Part shown: in pieces, positions 39,931-48,907 of the stretch
Layout: each line of letters opens with the position of its first letter
How positions within the stretch are numbered: position 1 is the first letter of the stretch
NCBI RefSeq assembly: GCF_012843315.1
Contig: NZ_JABAEX010000004.1
Span: 54,304 to 118,303 of the forward strand
Length of the DNA: 64,000 bases
Reading direction: 5' to 3'
Origin: Streptococcus sp. WB01_FAA12
Lineage (GTDB): Bacteria; Bacillota; Bacilli; Lactobacillales; Streptococcaceae
Notes under the pieces: generated by a model
Database searches by the model: none
Seen by the model: only the letters and a program-made list of their open reading frames with translations
Told to the model about the DNA's origin: nothing
Made by a program: the position numbers and the translations under genes

Positions 39931-39956
39931 AGAGTTGGAGATATCCAGCTCTTTTA
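39931..39956 (+). terminator. Terminator after the acyltransferase gene
   Basis: AGAGTTGGA (39931-39939) pairs with TCCAGCTCT (39944-39952) with one G-U, followed by TTTT. Confidence 0.75.
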
Positions 39957-39973
39957 AAATATCTCCAGAAAAG

Positions 39974-40014
39974 AGGTCTATACCATTTACAAATGAAAAA
40001 GAAAGGTTTATAAT
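39974..40014 (+). promoter_or_regulatory. nagA promoter with NagR-like operator
   Basis: TTTACA (39986-39991), 17 bp, TATAAT (40009-40014). Abutting the -35 is GGTCTATACC plus A (39975-39985), which matches the dre-type site of the GntR repressor NagR (TGGTCTATACCA). Repression relieved by glucosamine-6-phosphate or GlcNAc-6-phosphate is the expected control. Confidence 0.7.
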
Positions 40015-40064
40015 GTAATTGACATAATAAGTTCTAGAAACAATCTATCAAGGAGGTTATCATT

Positions 40065-41216
40065 ATGCCTAATTATATTAAAGCGGATCAGTTTTTCTAC
40101 CCACACGGAGTTCGTCGTGGCGGTTACTTGGAACTTGTGGATGGCAAGTTTGGAAAGCATGTAGAACAGATTCCTGAAGTTGCTGATGTCATTGACTATA
40201 CAGGCTACAGCATTGCTCCAGGACTTGTGGATACCCACATTCATGGATTTGGTGGTGTGGATGTGATGGATAATAATATCGAAGGAACTCTTCATACTAT
40301 GAGTGAAGGGCTCCTCAGCATGGGAGTCACAAGCTTCTTGCCAACGACGTTGACTTCCTCTTATGAGCAGTTGCTTGCAGTAACTGAAAACATCGGTGCT
40401 CGTTATCAGGAAGCAAGTGGAGCGAAAATTCGTGGTATCTACTTTGAAGGTCCGTATTTCACAGAGAAATACAAGGGAGCTCAAAACCCTGCCTACATGA
40501 AAGATCCTCGTATGGATGAGTTTCGTGCTTGGCAAAAAGCAGCCAATGGCTTGCTCAATAAAATTGCCCTTGCGCCAGAACGTGAAGGTGTAGAAGACTT
40601 TGTTCGTACGATTACGGGTGAAGGAGTGACTGTTGCTCTTGGACACTCAAATGCGACTTTTGATGAAGCTAAAAAAGCAGTCGATGCTGGAGCGAGCGTT
40701 TGGGTACATGCCTACAATGGGATGCGTGGGTTGACTCACCGTGAACTCGGTATGGTTGGAGCCATGTATGAGTTGCCACATACTTACGCTGAATTGATTT
40801 GTGATGGACACCATGTGGATCCAAAGGCCTGTGATATTTTGCTCAAGCAAAAGGGAACTGAAAATATTGCCCTTATCACAGACTGTATGACAGCTGGTGG
40901 CTTGGAAGATGGAGACTACATGTTGGGAGAGTTCCCGGTAGTGGTTGCCAATGGAACTGCACGCCTCAAATCGACAGGCAATTTGGCAGGTTCTATCCTC
41001 AAACTCAAAGATGGTTTGAAAAATGTGGTCGAATGGGGCATTGCGAATCCGCATGAAGCAGTCATGATGGCCAGCCTCAACCCAGCAAAATCTGTTCACA
41101 TCGATGATGTCTGTGGCCAAATCCGTGAAGGTTACGATGCTGACTTTATCGTACTAGATAAGGATTTGGAATTAGTTGCAACCTATCTAGATGGTGTGAA
41201 ACGTTATCAAGCATAG
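40065..41216 (+). CDS. nagA: N-acetylglucosamine-6-phosphate deacetylase
   Basis: A 383-residue amidohydrolase that converts GlcNAc-6-P to glucosamine-6-P for glycolysis or wall synthesis. The metal-dependent barrel shows VDTHIHGFGGVDVMD (HxH), a Glu ligand in GIYFEGPYF, ALGHSNATFDEAKKAV, VWVHAYNGM and the catalytic Asp in LITDCMTAGG. The usual length is about 380. ATG follows AAGGAGGTTATCATT. It is monocistronic with its own operator, fitting growth on host glycans. Confidence 0.96.
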   Translation: MPNYIKADQFFYPHGVRRGGYLELVDGKFGKHVEQIPEVADVIDYTGYSIAPGLVDTHIHGFGGVDVMDNNIEGTLHTMSEGLLSMGVTSFLPTTLTSSYEQLLAVTENIGARYQEASGAKIRGIYFEGPYFTEKYKGAQNPAYMKDPRMDEFRAWQKAANGLLNKIALAPEREGVEDFVRTITGEGVTVALGHSNATFDEAKKAVDAGASVWVHAYNGMRGLTHRELGMVGAMYELPHTYAELICDGHHVDPKACDILLKQKGTENIALITDCMTAGGLEDGDYMLGEFPVVVANGTARLKSTGNLAGSILKLKDGLKNVVEWGIANPHEAVMMASLNPAKSVHIDDVCGQIREGYDADFIVLDKDLELVATYLDGVKRYQA

Positions 41217-41220
41217 TAAA

Positions 41221-41254
41221 AAGCAGAGGCTGTGATGACTCAGTCTTTGCTTTT
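41221..41254 (+). terminator. nagA terminator
   Basis: AAGCAGAGGCTG (41221-41232) pairs with CAGTCTTTGCTT (41241-41252) with two G-U pairs, followed by TTCTATTT. Confidence 0.78.
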
Positions 41255-41364
41255 CTATTTAGAGGTATCTTCAGAAAGCTAGAAGATTGTTCTATAATGA
41301 AGCAAAATCCTTTCATTGTTCTAGAAAATTCGTTATAATATACGGTACAAAGGAAGTAGTGAAA

Positions 41365-41730
41365 ATGTATCGTGTTATAGAAATGTATGGGGACTTTGAA
41401 CCGTGGTGGTTCATAGAAGGTTGGGAAGAAGATGTCATCATGAGCCGCTCTTTTAACAAGTATTATGATGCTCTAAAATATTATAAGTTATGCTGGTTTG
41501 AGCTGGAAAAGAAGAATCCTCTTTATAAGAGTCGGAGCGATTTGATGACTATTTTTTGGGATCCTGCTGACCAACGCTGGTGTGATGAGTGCGATGAGTA
41601 TTTGCAGCAGTACCATTCTTTGGCACTTTTACAGGATGAGCAAGTCATCCCCGATGAAAAGCTACGTCCAGGCTACGAAAAACAAACAGGTCAAGAAAAA
41701 CACCGTTCTTGCCGCATGAAATGGAGATAA
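41365..41730 (+). CDS. DUF1033 family protein
   Basis: A 121-residue aromatic- and acid-rich protein: MYRVIEMYGDFEPWWFIEGW, then FNKYYDALKYYKLCWFELEK and FWDPADQRWCDECDEYLQQY. DUF1033 is restricted to streptococci and relatives and is nearly always found just before comGA, with no known activity. ATG at 41365 is used because AAGGAAGTAGTG precedes it; the longer frame lacks a ribosome site. A Cys pair may bind metal. Confidence 0.88.
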   Translation: MYRVIEMYGDFEPWWFIEGWEEDVIMSRSFNKYYDALKYYKLCWFELEKKNPLYKSRSDLMTIFWDPADQRWCDECDEYLQQYHSLALLQDEQVIPDEKLRPGYEKQTGQEKHRSCRMKWR

Positions 41731-41736
41731 AAAAGT

Positions 41737-41764
41737 AACTTTTTAAGTTGCTTTTTTTATTTTT
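41737..41764 (+). terminator. Terminator between DUF1033 and comGA
   Basis: AAAAAAGTAACTT TTTAAGTTGCTTTTTTTA forms a short A/T-rich hairpin (AAGTAACTT with AAGTTGCTT) followed by a T run. It overlaps the T-rich stretch before the competence box. Confidence 0.55.
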
Positions 41765-41765
41765 T

Positions 41766-41773
41766 TGCGAATA
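41766..41773 (+). promoter_or_regulatory. Competence (ComX) box of the comG operon
   Basis: TGCGAATA lies 20 bases before the comGA start, preceded by a T-rich stretch. The pneumococcal/streptococcal cin-box consensus is TACGAATA, so one position differs. ComX itself is encoded at 63433 in this window. Confidence 0.7.
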
Positions 41774-41792
41774 GTTAGATAAGGAGGGCGGT

Positions 41793-42734
41793 ATGGTACA
41801 AGAAATTGCACAGAAAATTATTGCTACTGCGAAAGAAAAGAAGGCTCAGGATATCTATTTTATCCCCAAGGAAAAGTCCTATGAGCTTCACATGCGGGTT
41901 GGAGACGAGCGGTGTCTAGTTGACTCCTATGATTTTGAGGTATTAGCTGCTGTGATTAGTCATTTTAAGTTTGTAGCTGGGATGAATGTAGGAGAAAAGC
42001 GTCGCAGTCAGCTGGGCTCTTGCGACTACCAGCATGGGGAGAAGGTGTCTTCTCTGCGTTTGTCTACCGTGGGAGATTATCGGGGACATGAGAGTTTGGT
42101 TATTCGTTTGTTGCACGATGAGGAACAGGACCTGCATTTCTGGTTTCAGGATATTGGAGAACTGGGCAAGCAGTACAGGCAAAGAGGACTCTATCTATTT
42201 GCAGGTCCAGTCGGAAGTGGCAAGACGACGCTGATGCACGAATTGGCCAAATCCCTTTTTAAGGGACAGCAGGTTATGTCCATCGAAGACCCTGTCGAGA
42301 TCAAGCAGGAAGAGATGTTGCAGTTGCAGTTGAATGAGGCGATTGGACTGACCTATGAAAATCTGATCAAACTGTCTCTCCGGCATCGTCCAGACCTCTT
42401 GATTATCGGTGAAATTCGGGATAGCGAGACGGCACGTGCGGTTGTCAGAGCCAGTTTGACCGGTGCGACAGTCTTTTCAACCATTCATGCTAAGAGTATC
42501 CGAGGTGTTTATGAACGCCTTCTGGAGTTGGGTGTGACGGAGGAGGAATTAGCAGTTGTTCTGCAAGGAGTCTGCTACCAGAGATTAATCGGGGGAGGAG
42601 GAATCGTTGACTTTGCAAACCAAGACTATCAAGAACATCAGCCAAACAGGTGGAATGCGCAGATTGACCAGCTTCTTAAAGATGGACATATCACAAGTCT
42701 TCAGGCTGAAACGGAAAAAATTAGCTACAGCTAA
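41793..42734 (+). CDS. comGA: Competence pilus assembly ATPase ComGA
   Basis: A 313-residue GspE/PilB-type ATPase that powers assembly of the DNA-uptake pilus at the cytoplasmic face. It lacks the long N-terminal domain, as in streptococci. Visible are Walker A LFAGPVGSGKTTLMHEL (about 134-150), the Asp box MSIEDPVEI, Walker B PDLLIIGEIRDSETARA, and the His box STIHAKSIRGV. First gene of the seven-gene comG operon, behind AAGGAGGGCGGT; late competence control through the upstream box. Confidence 0.96.
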   Translation: MVQEIAQKIIATAKEKKAQDIYFIPKEKSYELHMRVGDERCLVDSYDFEVLAAVISHFKFVAGMNVGEKRRSQLGSCDYQHGEKVSSLRLSTVGDYRGHESLVIRLLHDEEQDLHFWFQDIGELGKQYRQRGLYLFAGPVGSGKTTLMHELAKSLFKGQQVMSIEDPVEIKQEEMLQLQLNEAIGLTYENLIKLSLRHRPDLLIIGEIRDSETARAVVRASLTGATVFSTIHAKSIRGVYERLLELGVTEEELAVVLQGVCYQRLIGGGGIVDFANQDYQEHQPNRWNAQIDQLLKDGHITSLQAETEKISYS

Positions 42735-43698
42735 GCAGAAGAAAATCATCACCTTGTTTAACAACCTCTTCTCCAGTGGCTTTCATTTGGTGGAAATTAT
42801 TTCTTTCTTGGGGAGAAGCGCCTTGCTGGAAAGGGACTATGTGGCCCAGATGCACCAAGGCTTGTCCCAGGGGAAATCCTTTTCAGAGATGATGGACAGC
42901 TTGGGTTTTTCAAGTGCTATTGTGACCCAATTATCCCTAGCTGAGGTGCACGGGAATCTTCACCTGAGTTTGGGAAAGATAGAAGAATATTTGGATAATT
43001 TGGCCAAGGTTAAGAAAAAGTTAATTGAAGTGGCGACTTATCCTTTGATTTTGCTGGGATTTCTCCTGCTAATCATGCTGGGGTTGAGGAATTATTTGCT
43101 ACCTCAACTGGACAGTAGCAATATCGCCACCCAAATCATCGGCAATCTGCCACAAATTTTTCTGGGACTAGTGCTGGTTTGCTCTCTGTCTCTACTTTTA
43201 GCTCTCACTTTCTACAAAAGAAGTTCCAAGATGCGGGTATTCTCGATGTTAGCACGGATTCCCTTTCTAGGAATCTTTGTCCAGACTTATCTGACGGCCT
43301 ATTATGCGCGTGAATGGGGCAATATGATTTCGCAGGGGATGGAGTTGACGCAGATTTTTCAGATCATGCAGGAACAAGGTTCTCAGCTCTTTAAAGAAAT
43401 CGGTCAAGATTTGGCTCAAGCCCTGCAAAATGGCCGCGAATTTTCTCAAACCATAGCAACCTATCCTTTCTTTAAAAAGGAGTTGAGTCTCATCATCGAG
43501 TATGGGGAAGTCAAGTCCAAGCTGGGGAGTGAGTTGGAAATCTATGCAGAAAAGACTTGGGAAGCCTTTTTTACCCGAATCAACCGCACCATGAACTTAG
43601 TACAGCCACTGGTTTTTATCTTTGTGGCCCTGATTATCGTTTTACTTTATGCGGCAATGCTCATGCCCATGTATCAAAATATGGAGGTAAATTTTTAA
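42682..43698 (+). CDS. comGB: Competence pilus membrane platform ComGB
   Basis: A 338-residue GspF/PilC-type inner membrane protein. ATG at 42682 gives MDISQVFRLKRKKLATAKQK, the start of streptococcal homologs; it overlaps comGA by 53 bp. Cytoplasmic domains with LFNNLFSSGFHLVEIISFLG and AYYAREWGNMISQGMELTQI alternate with three membrane segments (about 145-165, 190-210 and 312-332). It anchors the ATPase and feeds pilins. Confidence 0.93.
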   Translation: MDISQVFRLKRKKLATAKQKKIITLFNNLFSSGFHLVEIISFLGRSALLERDYVAQMHQGLSQGKSFSEMMDSLGFSSAIVTQLSLAEVHGNLHLSLGKIEEYLDNLAKVKKKLIEVATYPLILLGFLLLIMLGLRNYLLPQLDSSNIATQIIGNLPQIFLGLVLVCSLSLLLALTFYKRSSKMRVFSMLARIPFLGIFVQTYLTAYYAREWGNMISQGMELTQIFQIMQEQGSQLFKEIGQDLAQALQNGREFSQTIATYPFFKKELSLIIEYGEVKSKLGSELEIYAEKTWEAFFTRINRTMNLVQPLVFIFVALIIVLLYAAMLMPMYQNMEVNF

Positions 43699-43699
43699 A

Positions 43700-44023
43700 A
43701 TGAAAAAACTCATGACAAAATTAAAAAAAGCCAAGGTTCAAGCTTTCACTCTGGTAGAGATGTTGGTGGTCCTTCTGATTATCAGCGTTCTTCTCTTGCT
43801 CTTTGTACCCAATTTGACCAAGCAAAAGGATGCGGTTAATGATAAAGGAAAAGCTGCCGTTGTCAAGGTGGTGGAAAGCCAGGCAGAACTTTATCGTCTG
43901 GACAAGAATGAAGATGCTAGCCTAAGTAAATTACAGGCGGACGGTCGTATCACAGCTGAGCAAGCCAAAGCTTATAAAGACTACCATGCAAAACAAAAAA
44001 CGAGTCAAACTGTTGCAGATTAA
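43700..44023 (+). CDS. comGC: Major competence pilin ComGC
   Basis: A 107-residue prepilin. The cleavage site is after Ala15 (KVQA / FTLVEM, with Glu at +5), followed by the hydrophobic assembly helix MLVVLLIISVLLLLFVP. The mature part is helical and charged. It polymerises to the transformation pilus that binds DNA. It starts one base after comGB and is cleaved by the prepilin peptidase encoded elsewhere. Intact here, which matters since some prophages target this gene in pneumococci. Confidence 0.95.
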   Translation: MKKLMTKLKKAKVQAFTLVEMLVVLLIISVLLLLFVPNLTKQKDAVNDKGKAAVVKVVESQAELYRLDKNEDASLSKLQADGRITAEQAKAYKDYHAKQKTSQTVAD

Positions 44024-44420
44024 GGCCTTTACTATGTTTGAAAGTCTCTTAGTTTTGGGACTTGTGAGTATCATTGCTTTGGCTTTATCTGGCTCAGTCC
44101 AGTCTAGTTTTGCAGCGGTGGAAGAGCAGATATTTTTCATGGAATTTGAAGAACTATACCGTGAAACTCAAAAGCATAGTGTAGCTAGTCAACAAAAGAC
44201 CAGTCTAAACTTAGATGGGCAGACGATTAGTAATGGCAGTCAAAAATTGACTGTTCCCAAAGGGATTCAGGCACCATCTGGGCAGACAATTCATTTTGAC
44301 CGAGCTGGGGGCAATTCGTCCCTGGTTAAGGTTGAATTTCAGACCAGTAAAGGAGCGATTCGCTATCAATTATATCTAGGAAATGGAAAAATTAAACGCA
44401 TTAAGGAAACAAAAAATTAA
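43986..44420 (+). CDS. comGD: Minor competence pilin ComGD
   Basis: A 144-residue pseudopilin with the cleavage motif IKAFTMFESLLVLGLVSIIA and a globular tail (SLNLDGQTISNGSQKLTVPK). Like its homologs it primes pilus assembly with ComGE-GG. The ATG at 43986 overlaps comGC by 38 bp. An internal in-frame start closer to the leader is possible but lacks a better ribosome site. Confidence 0.9.
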   Translation: MQNKKRVKLLQIKAFTMFESLLVLGLVSIIALALSGSVQSSFAAVEEQIFFMEFEELYRETQKHSVASQQKTSLNLDGQTISNGSQKLTVPKGIQAPSGQTIHFDRAGGNSSLVKVEFQTSKGAIRYQLYLGNGKIKRIKETKN

Positions 44421-44685
44421 GGCAGTAATCTTACTAGAAGCAGTAGTAGCGCTAGCCATATTTGCCAGTATTGCAACCCTCCTCTTGGGACAAATTCAGA
44501 AAAATAGACAAGAAGAGGCAGAAATCTTGCAAAAGGAGGAAGTCTTACGTGTGGCTAAGATGGCTCTGCAAACAGGTCAAAATCAGGTAAAGGTAAATGG
44601 AGTTGAAATCCAGGTGTTTGCTAGTGAAAAGGGATTGGAGGTCTACCATGGTTCAGAGAAGTTGCTCGACCTTAAAGAGCAGTAA
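44383..44685 (+). CDS. comGE: Minor competence pilin ComGE
   Basis: A 100-residue pseudopilin with an atypical leader ([20 protein letters not shown]) lacking the FTL triplet but keeping Glu at the expected place. The rest is a short charged domain. It overlaps comGD by 38 bp and comGF by 38 bp. Part of the initiating complex of the pilus. Confidence 0.88.
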   Translation: MEKLNALRKQKIKAVILLEAVVALAIFASIATLLLGQIQKNRQEEAEILQKEEVLRVAKMALQTGQNQVKVNGVEIQVFASEKGLEVYHGSEKLLDLKEQ

Positions 44686-45109
44686 GGTAAGAGCTTTCAC
44701 TCTTCTAGAATCTCTGATTGCCCTTATCGTCATCAGTGGAAGCTTGCTCCTCTTTCAAGCCATGAGTCAGCTCCTCATTTCAGAAGTTCGTTACCAGCAA
44801 CAAAGCGAGCAAAAGGAGTGGCTCTTGTTTGTGGATCAGCTGGAGGCGGAGTTAGAGCGTTCGCAGTTTAAAAAGGTGGAGGGCAATCGCCTCTATGTGA
44901 AGCAAGATGGCAAGGATATCGCTATGGGTAAGTCCAAATCGGATGATTTTCGAAAAACGGATACCAGCGGACGGGGCTATCAGCCTATGGTTTATGGACT
45001 CAAATCAGCTCAAATTACAGAGGAAAATCAATTGGTTCGCTTTCGTTTCCAATTTCAAAAGGGCTTAGAAAGGGAGTTCATCTATCGTGTGGAAAAATCA
45101 AAAAGTTAA
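44648..45109 (+). CDS. comGF: Minor competence pilin ComGF
   Basis: A 153-residue pseudopilin: leader [20 protein letters not shown] followed by a globular domain ([20 protein letters not shown], then [16 protein letters not shown]). ATG at 44648 gives [20 protein letters not shown], as in streptococcal homologs; a longer upstream frame runs through comGE and is rejected. Confidence 0.9.
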   Translation: MVQRSCSTLKSSKVRAFTLLESLIALIVISGSLLLFQAMSQLLISEVRYQQQSEQKEWLLFVDQLEAELERSQFKKVEGNRLYVKQDGKDIAMGKSKSDDFRKTDTSGRGYQPMVYGLKSAQITEENQLVRFRFQFQKGLEREFIYRVEKSKS

Positions 45110-45500
45110 GGCAGGTGTTCTCTTATATGCAGTTACTATGGCATCCATCTTTAGTCTATTGCTACAGTTTTATTTGAATCGACAAGTTGCCCATCACAAA
45201 GACTTTGCCTTAAATAAAGAAAAGTTGGTCGCTTTTGCTATGGCCAAGCGAAGTAAAGATAAGGCTGAGCAAGAAAGTGGTGAACGAGTCTTTAACTTAG
45301 GAAAAGTCACGTATCACAATACGAAAACAGGTTTTGCAACAAGTATTCGTATGAATAAGGGCAACTATGAATTTCTCTTTCCTTCGATGAAACCCAAGGA
45401 AAAGAAAACGGATAAAAAGCAACAGGTAGCGACTGATTTAAGTCAAGAACCAAATCAGACAAAAACAGAAAATAAGGCAGATAAGAAAGACAATTCCTAG
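45087..45500 (+). CDS. comGG: Minor competence pilin ComGG
   Basis: A 137-residue protein with GTG start inside comGF. The hydrophobic N-terminus ([20 protein letters not shown]) is the type IV pilin helix, lacking a classical peptidase site. The C-terminus is strongly charged and low in complexity ([16 protein letters not shown] onward). Last pilin of the operon. Confidence 0.88.
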   Translation: MWKNQKVKAGVLLYAVTMASIFSLLLQFYLNRQVAHHKDFALNKEKLVAFAMAKRSKDKAEQESGERVFNLGKVTYHNTKTGFATSIRMNKGNYEFLFPSMKPKEKKTDKKQQVATDLSQEPNQTKTENKADKKDNS

Positions 45501-45532
45501 TCAATTCAACTACTTTGTGTTAAACTAAAAGC

Positions 45533-46123
45533 ATGAAACACGATTTTAATCACAAAGCAGAAACCTTTGATTCGCCCAAAAATATCTTTCTTGCAAACTT
45601 GGTTTGTCAAGCAGTTGAAAAACAGATTGATCTTCTATCAGACAAGGAAATACTGGATTTCGGTGGTGGGACAGGCCTATTAGCCTTGCCTCTAGCCAAG
45701 CAGGCCAAGTCGGTTACCCTTGTGGACATCTCGGAGAAAATGCTGGAGCAAGCCCGTTTGAAAGCGGACCAGCAAGATATCAAGAATATCCAGTTTTTGG
45801 AGCAGGATTTACTTGCAAATCCTTTGGAGCAGCAATTTGACCTGATTGTTGTCAGTCGAGTTCTTCATCACATACCTGATCTAGATGCGACTCTTGCCAT
45901 GTTTCACCATCACCTTAGGGAGAATGGACAAGTCCTCATTGCTGACTTTGTCAAGACAGATACCAACCATCACGGCTTTGAATTAGCTGAACTGGAAAAC
46001 AAGCTCGCCCAGTTTGGTTTTTCGAGCATTGACAGTCAGATTCTTTACAGTGCTGAAGATCTTTTCCTAGGAAATTACGCAGAGCTCTTTTTAACTGTAG
46101 CCCAAAAATCACTTGCTGACTAA
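45533..46123 (+). CDS. Class I SAM-dependent methyltransferase
   Basis: A 196-residue small-molecule-type methyltransferase: ILDFGGGTGLLALPLAKQAK (AdoMet motif I, about 39-58), SVTLVDISEKMLEQAR (motif post I), LIVVSRVLHHIPDLD (motif IV region) and GQVLIADFVKTD. Substrate unknown. It lies between comGG and the next methyltransferase with 32 and 58 bp gaps; its own terminator follows. No sign that it is required for competence. Confidence 0.85.
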   Translation: MKHDFNHKAETFDSPKNIFLANLVCQAVEKQIDLLSDKEILDFGGGTGLLALPLAKQAKSVTLVDISEKMLEQARLKADQQDIKNIQFLEQDLLANPLEQQFDLIVVSRVLHHIPDLDATLAMFHHHLRENGQVLIADFVKTDTNHHGFELAELENKLAQFGFSSIDSQILYSAEDLFLGNYAELFLTVAQKSLAD

Positions 46124-46137
46124 AGCAGTGATTTTTT
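46106..46137 (+). terminator. Terminator overlapping the methyltransferase stop
   Basis: AAATCACTTGCT and AGCAGTGATTT form a bulged stem (46106-46134) followed by TTTTCTC; the stop codon sits in the loop. Confidence 0.7.
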
Positions 46138-46181
46138 CTCTTCAGATGGAAAAAAGGAGGGAAATTTGATAAGATAGGAAT

Positions 46182-47135
46182 ATGGATTTTGAAAAAATAG
46201 AACAAGCTTATACGTATTTACTAGAGAATGTCCAAGTCATCCAAAGTGATTTGGCGACCAACTTTTATGACGCCTTGGTAGAGCAAAACAGCATCTATCT
46301 GGATGGCGAAACTGAGCTAGAGAAGGTAAAGGAAAACAATCAAGCCCTTAAGCGCTTAGCACTTCGCAAGGAAGAGTGGCTCAAGACCTACCAGTTTCTC
46401 TTGATGAAGGCAGGACAAACTGAGCCTTTGCAAGCCAATCACCAGTTTACGCCGGATGCCATTGCTCTCCTCTTGGTACTTATTGTGGAAGAGTTGCTTG
46501 ATAAAGAGGAAATTAGCATCCTCGAAATAGGTTCTGGAGTGGGAATTCTGGGGGCTACTTTCTTGATATCTCTTGCTAAAAAAGTAGATTACTTGGGAAT
46601 TGAAGTGGATGACTTGCTGATTGATTTGGCGGCTAGCATGGCAGATGTGATTGGTTTGCAGGCAGGATTTGTCCAAGGTGATGCCGTTCGTCCGCAAATG
46701 CTTAAAGAAAGCGATGTGGTCATTAGCGACTTGCCTGTCGGCTATTACCCAGACGATGCCATCGCTTCACGCTATCAAGTGGCTTCTAGCCAAGAACATA
46801 CCTATGCCCATCATTTGCTGATGGAGCAAGGCCTCAAGTACCTCAAGTCAGACGGATACGCTATTTTTCTAGCTCCGAGCGACTTGTTGACCAGTCCTCA
46901 AAGTGATTTGTTAAAAGGTTGGCTCAAAGACGAAGTGAGTCTGGCTGCTATCATCGCTCTGCCAGAGGATATTTTCTCAACTGCAAGCCAAGCTAAAAGT
47001 ATTTTTGTCTTACAGAAGAAAAGAGACAAGGAAATAGAACCATTTGTCTATCCTTTGACCAGTCTGCAAGATCCAGCTGCATTAATGAAATTCAAAGAAA
47101 ATTTTCAAAAATGGAGCAAAGGTACTGAAATGTAA
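46182..47135 (+). CDS. Class I methyltransferase of the comG locus (ComYH/YtxK-like)
   Basis: A 317-residue protein with a helical N-terminal domain (MDFEKIEQAYTYLLENVQVI onward) and an N6-adenine-type methyltransferase fold: HQFTPDAIALLLVLIVEEL, ISILEIGSGVGILGATFLIS, LGIEVDDLLIDLAA, and the motif IV VVISDLPVGYYPDD (DLPVG in place of NPPY). Homologs are always found next to comG and ackA; the S. mutans version is needed for full transformation. Target not known. Confidence 0.85.
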   Translation: MDFEKIEQAYTYLLENVQVIQSDLATNFYDALVEQNSIYLDGETELEKVKENNQALKRLALRKEEWLKTYQFLLMKAGQTEPLQANHQFTPDAIALLLVLIVEELLDKEEISILEIGSGVGILGATFLISLAKKVDYLGIEVDDLLIDLAASMADVIGLQAGFVQGDAVRPQMLKESDVVISDLPVGYYPDDAIASRYQVASSQEHTYAHHLLMEQGLKYLKSDGYAIFLAPSDLLTSPQSDLLKGWLKDEVSLAAIIALPEDIFSTASQAKSIFVLQKKRDKEIEPFVYPLTSLQDPAALMKFKENFQKWSKGTEM

Positions 47136-47153
47136 GGTAAATTTTGTTATAAT
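47125..47153 (+). promoter_or_regulatory. ackA promoter
   Basis: CTGAAA (47125-47130), 17 bp, TATAAT (47148-47153) with an extended TG. It overlaps the end of the preceding gene, giving acetate kinase expression independent of competence. Confidence 0.65.
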
Positions 47154-47185
47154 AGTTGAAAACGCTTAAAAAGGGGTATCATGTT

Positions 47186-48376
47186 ATGACTAAAACAATT
47201 GCAATCAATGCAGGAAGCTCGAGTTTGAAATGGCAACTTTACCAAATGCCAGAAGAAATAGTATTAGCGAAAGGCTTGATTGAACGTATTGGCTTGAAGG
47301 ACTCTATCTCAACTGTAAAATTCGACGGCCGTTCTGAACAACAAATTCTTGATATTGAAGATCACACACAAGCTGTTAAAATTTTATTGGATGATTTGAT
47401 TCGTTTCGATATCATCAAATCTTATGATGAGATTACAGGTGTTGGGCACCGTGTTGTGGCTGGTGGCGAATATTTCAAAGAGTCAACCTTGGTAGAGGGT
47501 GATGTTTTGGAAAAGGTTGAAGAGTTGGGACTTTTAGCTCCTCTTCACAACCCAGCCAACGCAGCAGGAATTCGCGCATTTAAGGAATTGCTTCCAGATA
47601 TTACCAGCGTTGTTGTTTTTGATACATCATTCCATACAACAATGCCAGAGAAAGCCTATCGTTACCCTCTTCCAAACAAATACTATACTGAAAATAAAGT
47701 TCGTAAGTATGGAGCCCACGGGACAAGTCATCAGTTTGTAGCAGGAGAAGCAGCTAAAATTTTAGGTCGCCCTCTAGAAGAGTTGAAATTGATTACCTGC
47801 CATATTGGTAATGGTGCTTCTATTACAGCTGTCAAAGGCGGTCAGTCTGTTGATACATCCATGGGCTTCACTCCACTTGGTGGTATTATGATGGGGACTC
47901 GTACAGGTGATATTGATCCGGCAATTATCCCCTATTTAATGCAACATACAGATGACTTTAATACACCAGAGGATATCAGTCGAATTCTCAATCGTGAGTC
48001 AGGACTTTTGGGTGTTTCTGAGAGATCAAGCGATATGCGTGATATTCACGAAGCTATGCGTGCGGGTGATGAGAAAGCGCAGCTGGCAAATGAGATTTTT
48101 GTGGATCGTATCCAAAAGTATATTGGTCAGTATTTGGCAGTTTTGAACGGTGCAGATGCCATTATCTTTACAGCTGGAATTGGAGAAAATTCTGTAACGA
48201 TTCGTCAGATGGTTATTGAAGGCATTTCTTGGTTTGGCTGTGATGTAGATCCTGAAAAGAATGTCTTTGGAGCGACAGGTGATATCTCAACAGAAGCTGC
48301 TAAAGTTCGTGTCTTGGTTATCCCAACTGATGAAGAATTGGTTATCGCTCGTGATGTTGAACGCTTGAAAAAGTAA
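47186..48376 (+). CDS. ackA: Acetate kinase
   Basis: A 396-residue enzyme that makes ATP and acetate from acetyl phosphate. Motifs: [67 protein letters not shown] and [16 protein letters not shown], with [14 protein letters not shown] near the end. ATG at 47186 follows AAAAAGGGGTATCATGTT. In streptococci with pyruvate oxidase it supplies much of the aerobic ATP. Confidence 0.97.
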   Translation: MTKTIAINAGSSSLKWQLYQMPEEIVLAKGLIERIGLKDSISTVKFDGRSEQQILDIEDHTQAVKILLDDLIRFDIIKSYDEITGVGHRVVAGGEYFKESTLVEGDVLEKVEELGLLAPLHNPANAAGIRAFKELLPDITSVVVFDTSFHTTMPEKAYRYPLPNKYYTENKVRKYGAHGTSHQFVAGEAAKILGRPLEELKLITCHIGNGASITAVKGGQSVDTSMGFTPLGGIMMGTRTGDIDPAIIPYLMQHTDDFNTPEDISRILNRESGLLGVSERSSDMRDIHEAMRAGDEKAQLANEIFVDRIQKYIGQYLAVLNGADAIIFTAGIGENSVTIRQMVIEGISWFGCDVDPEKNVFGATGDISTEAAKVRVLVIPTDEELVIARDVERLKK

Positions 48377-48419
48377 CATGAACTGAATAAAATTACAAGA
48401 TAAGATACAATAAAAAGGA

Positions 48420-48447
48420 GTTGGGAGATAAATTTTCCCAACTTTTT
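48420..48447 (+). terminator. ackA terminator
   Basis: GTTGGGA (48420-48426) pairs with TCCCAAC (48436-48442), followed by TTTTTG. Confidence 0.85.
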
Positions 48448-48535
48448 GTTGTTAAAACAGTCTAAAACCTTGTCATTATTGGCTTTTTTGAAATTTATGG
48501 TATAATAGTAGTAATTTAATAGATGGAGTGGAGTT

Positions 48536-48907
48536 TTGAAGAAAAGCTTTCGTGTAAAAAGAGAGAAAGATTTTAAGGCTATTTTCACGGATGGAACAAG
48601 TTTTGCTAATCGTAAATTTGTTGTCTACCAATTGGAAAATCAGAAAAGTCATTTTCGAGTAGGGCTGTCCGTCAGTAAGAAATTAGGGAATGCAGTTACC
48701 AGAAATCAAATTAAAAGACGGATTCGACACATTTTGCTAAGTGTAAGGGAGCAGTTAGCTGATAACGTTGATTTTGTCGTGATTGCTCGAAAAGGGGTTG
48801 AAGGCTTGGATTATGCAGAAATGGAGAAAAATCTACTCCACGTATTAAAGTTATCAAAGATTTATCGGGAAGGAATTAGGAGTGAAAAAGAAACTACAGT
48901 TGACTAG
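48536..48907 (+). CDS. rnpA: Ribonuclease P protein component
   Basis: A 123-residue basic protein that assists the RNase P RNA in maturing tRNA 5' ends. It shows [40 protein letters not shown] and [10 protein letters not shown] with the RNR motif equivalents. TTG start as in pneumococcus, behind TGGAGTGGAGTT. A promoter with extended TATAAT lies about 40 bp upstream. It overlaps yidC by 26 bp. Confidence 0.95.
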   Translation: MKKSFRVKREKDFKAIFTDGTSFANRKFVVYQLENQKSHFRVGLSVSKKLGNAVTRNQIKRRIRHILLSVREQLADNVDFVVIARKGVEGLDYAEMEKNLLHVLKLSKIYREGIRSEKETTVD

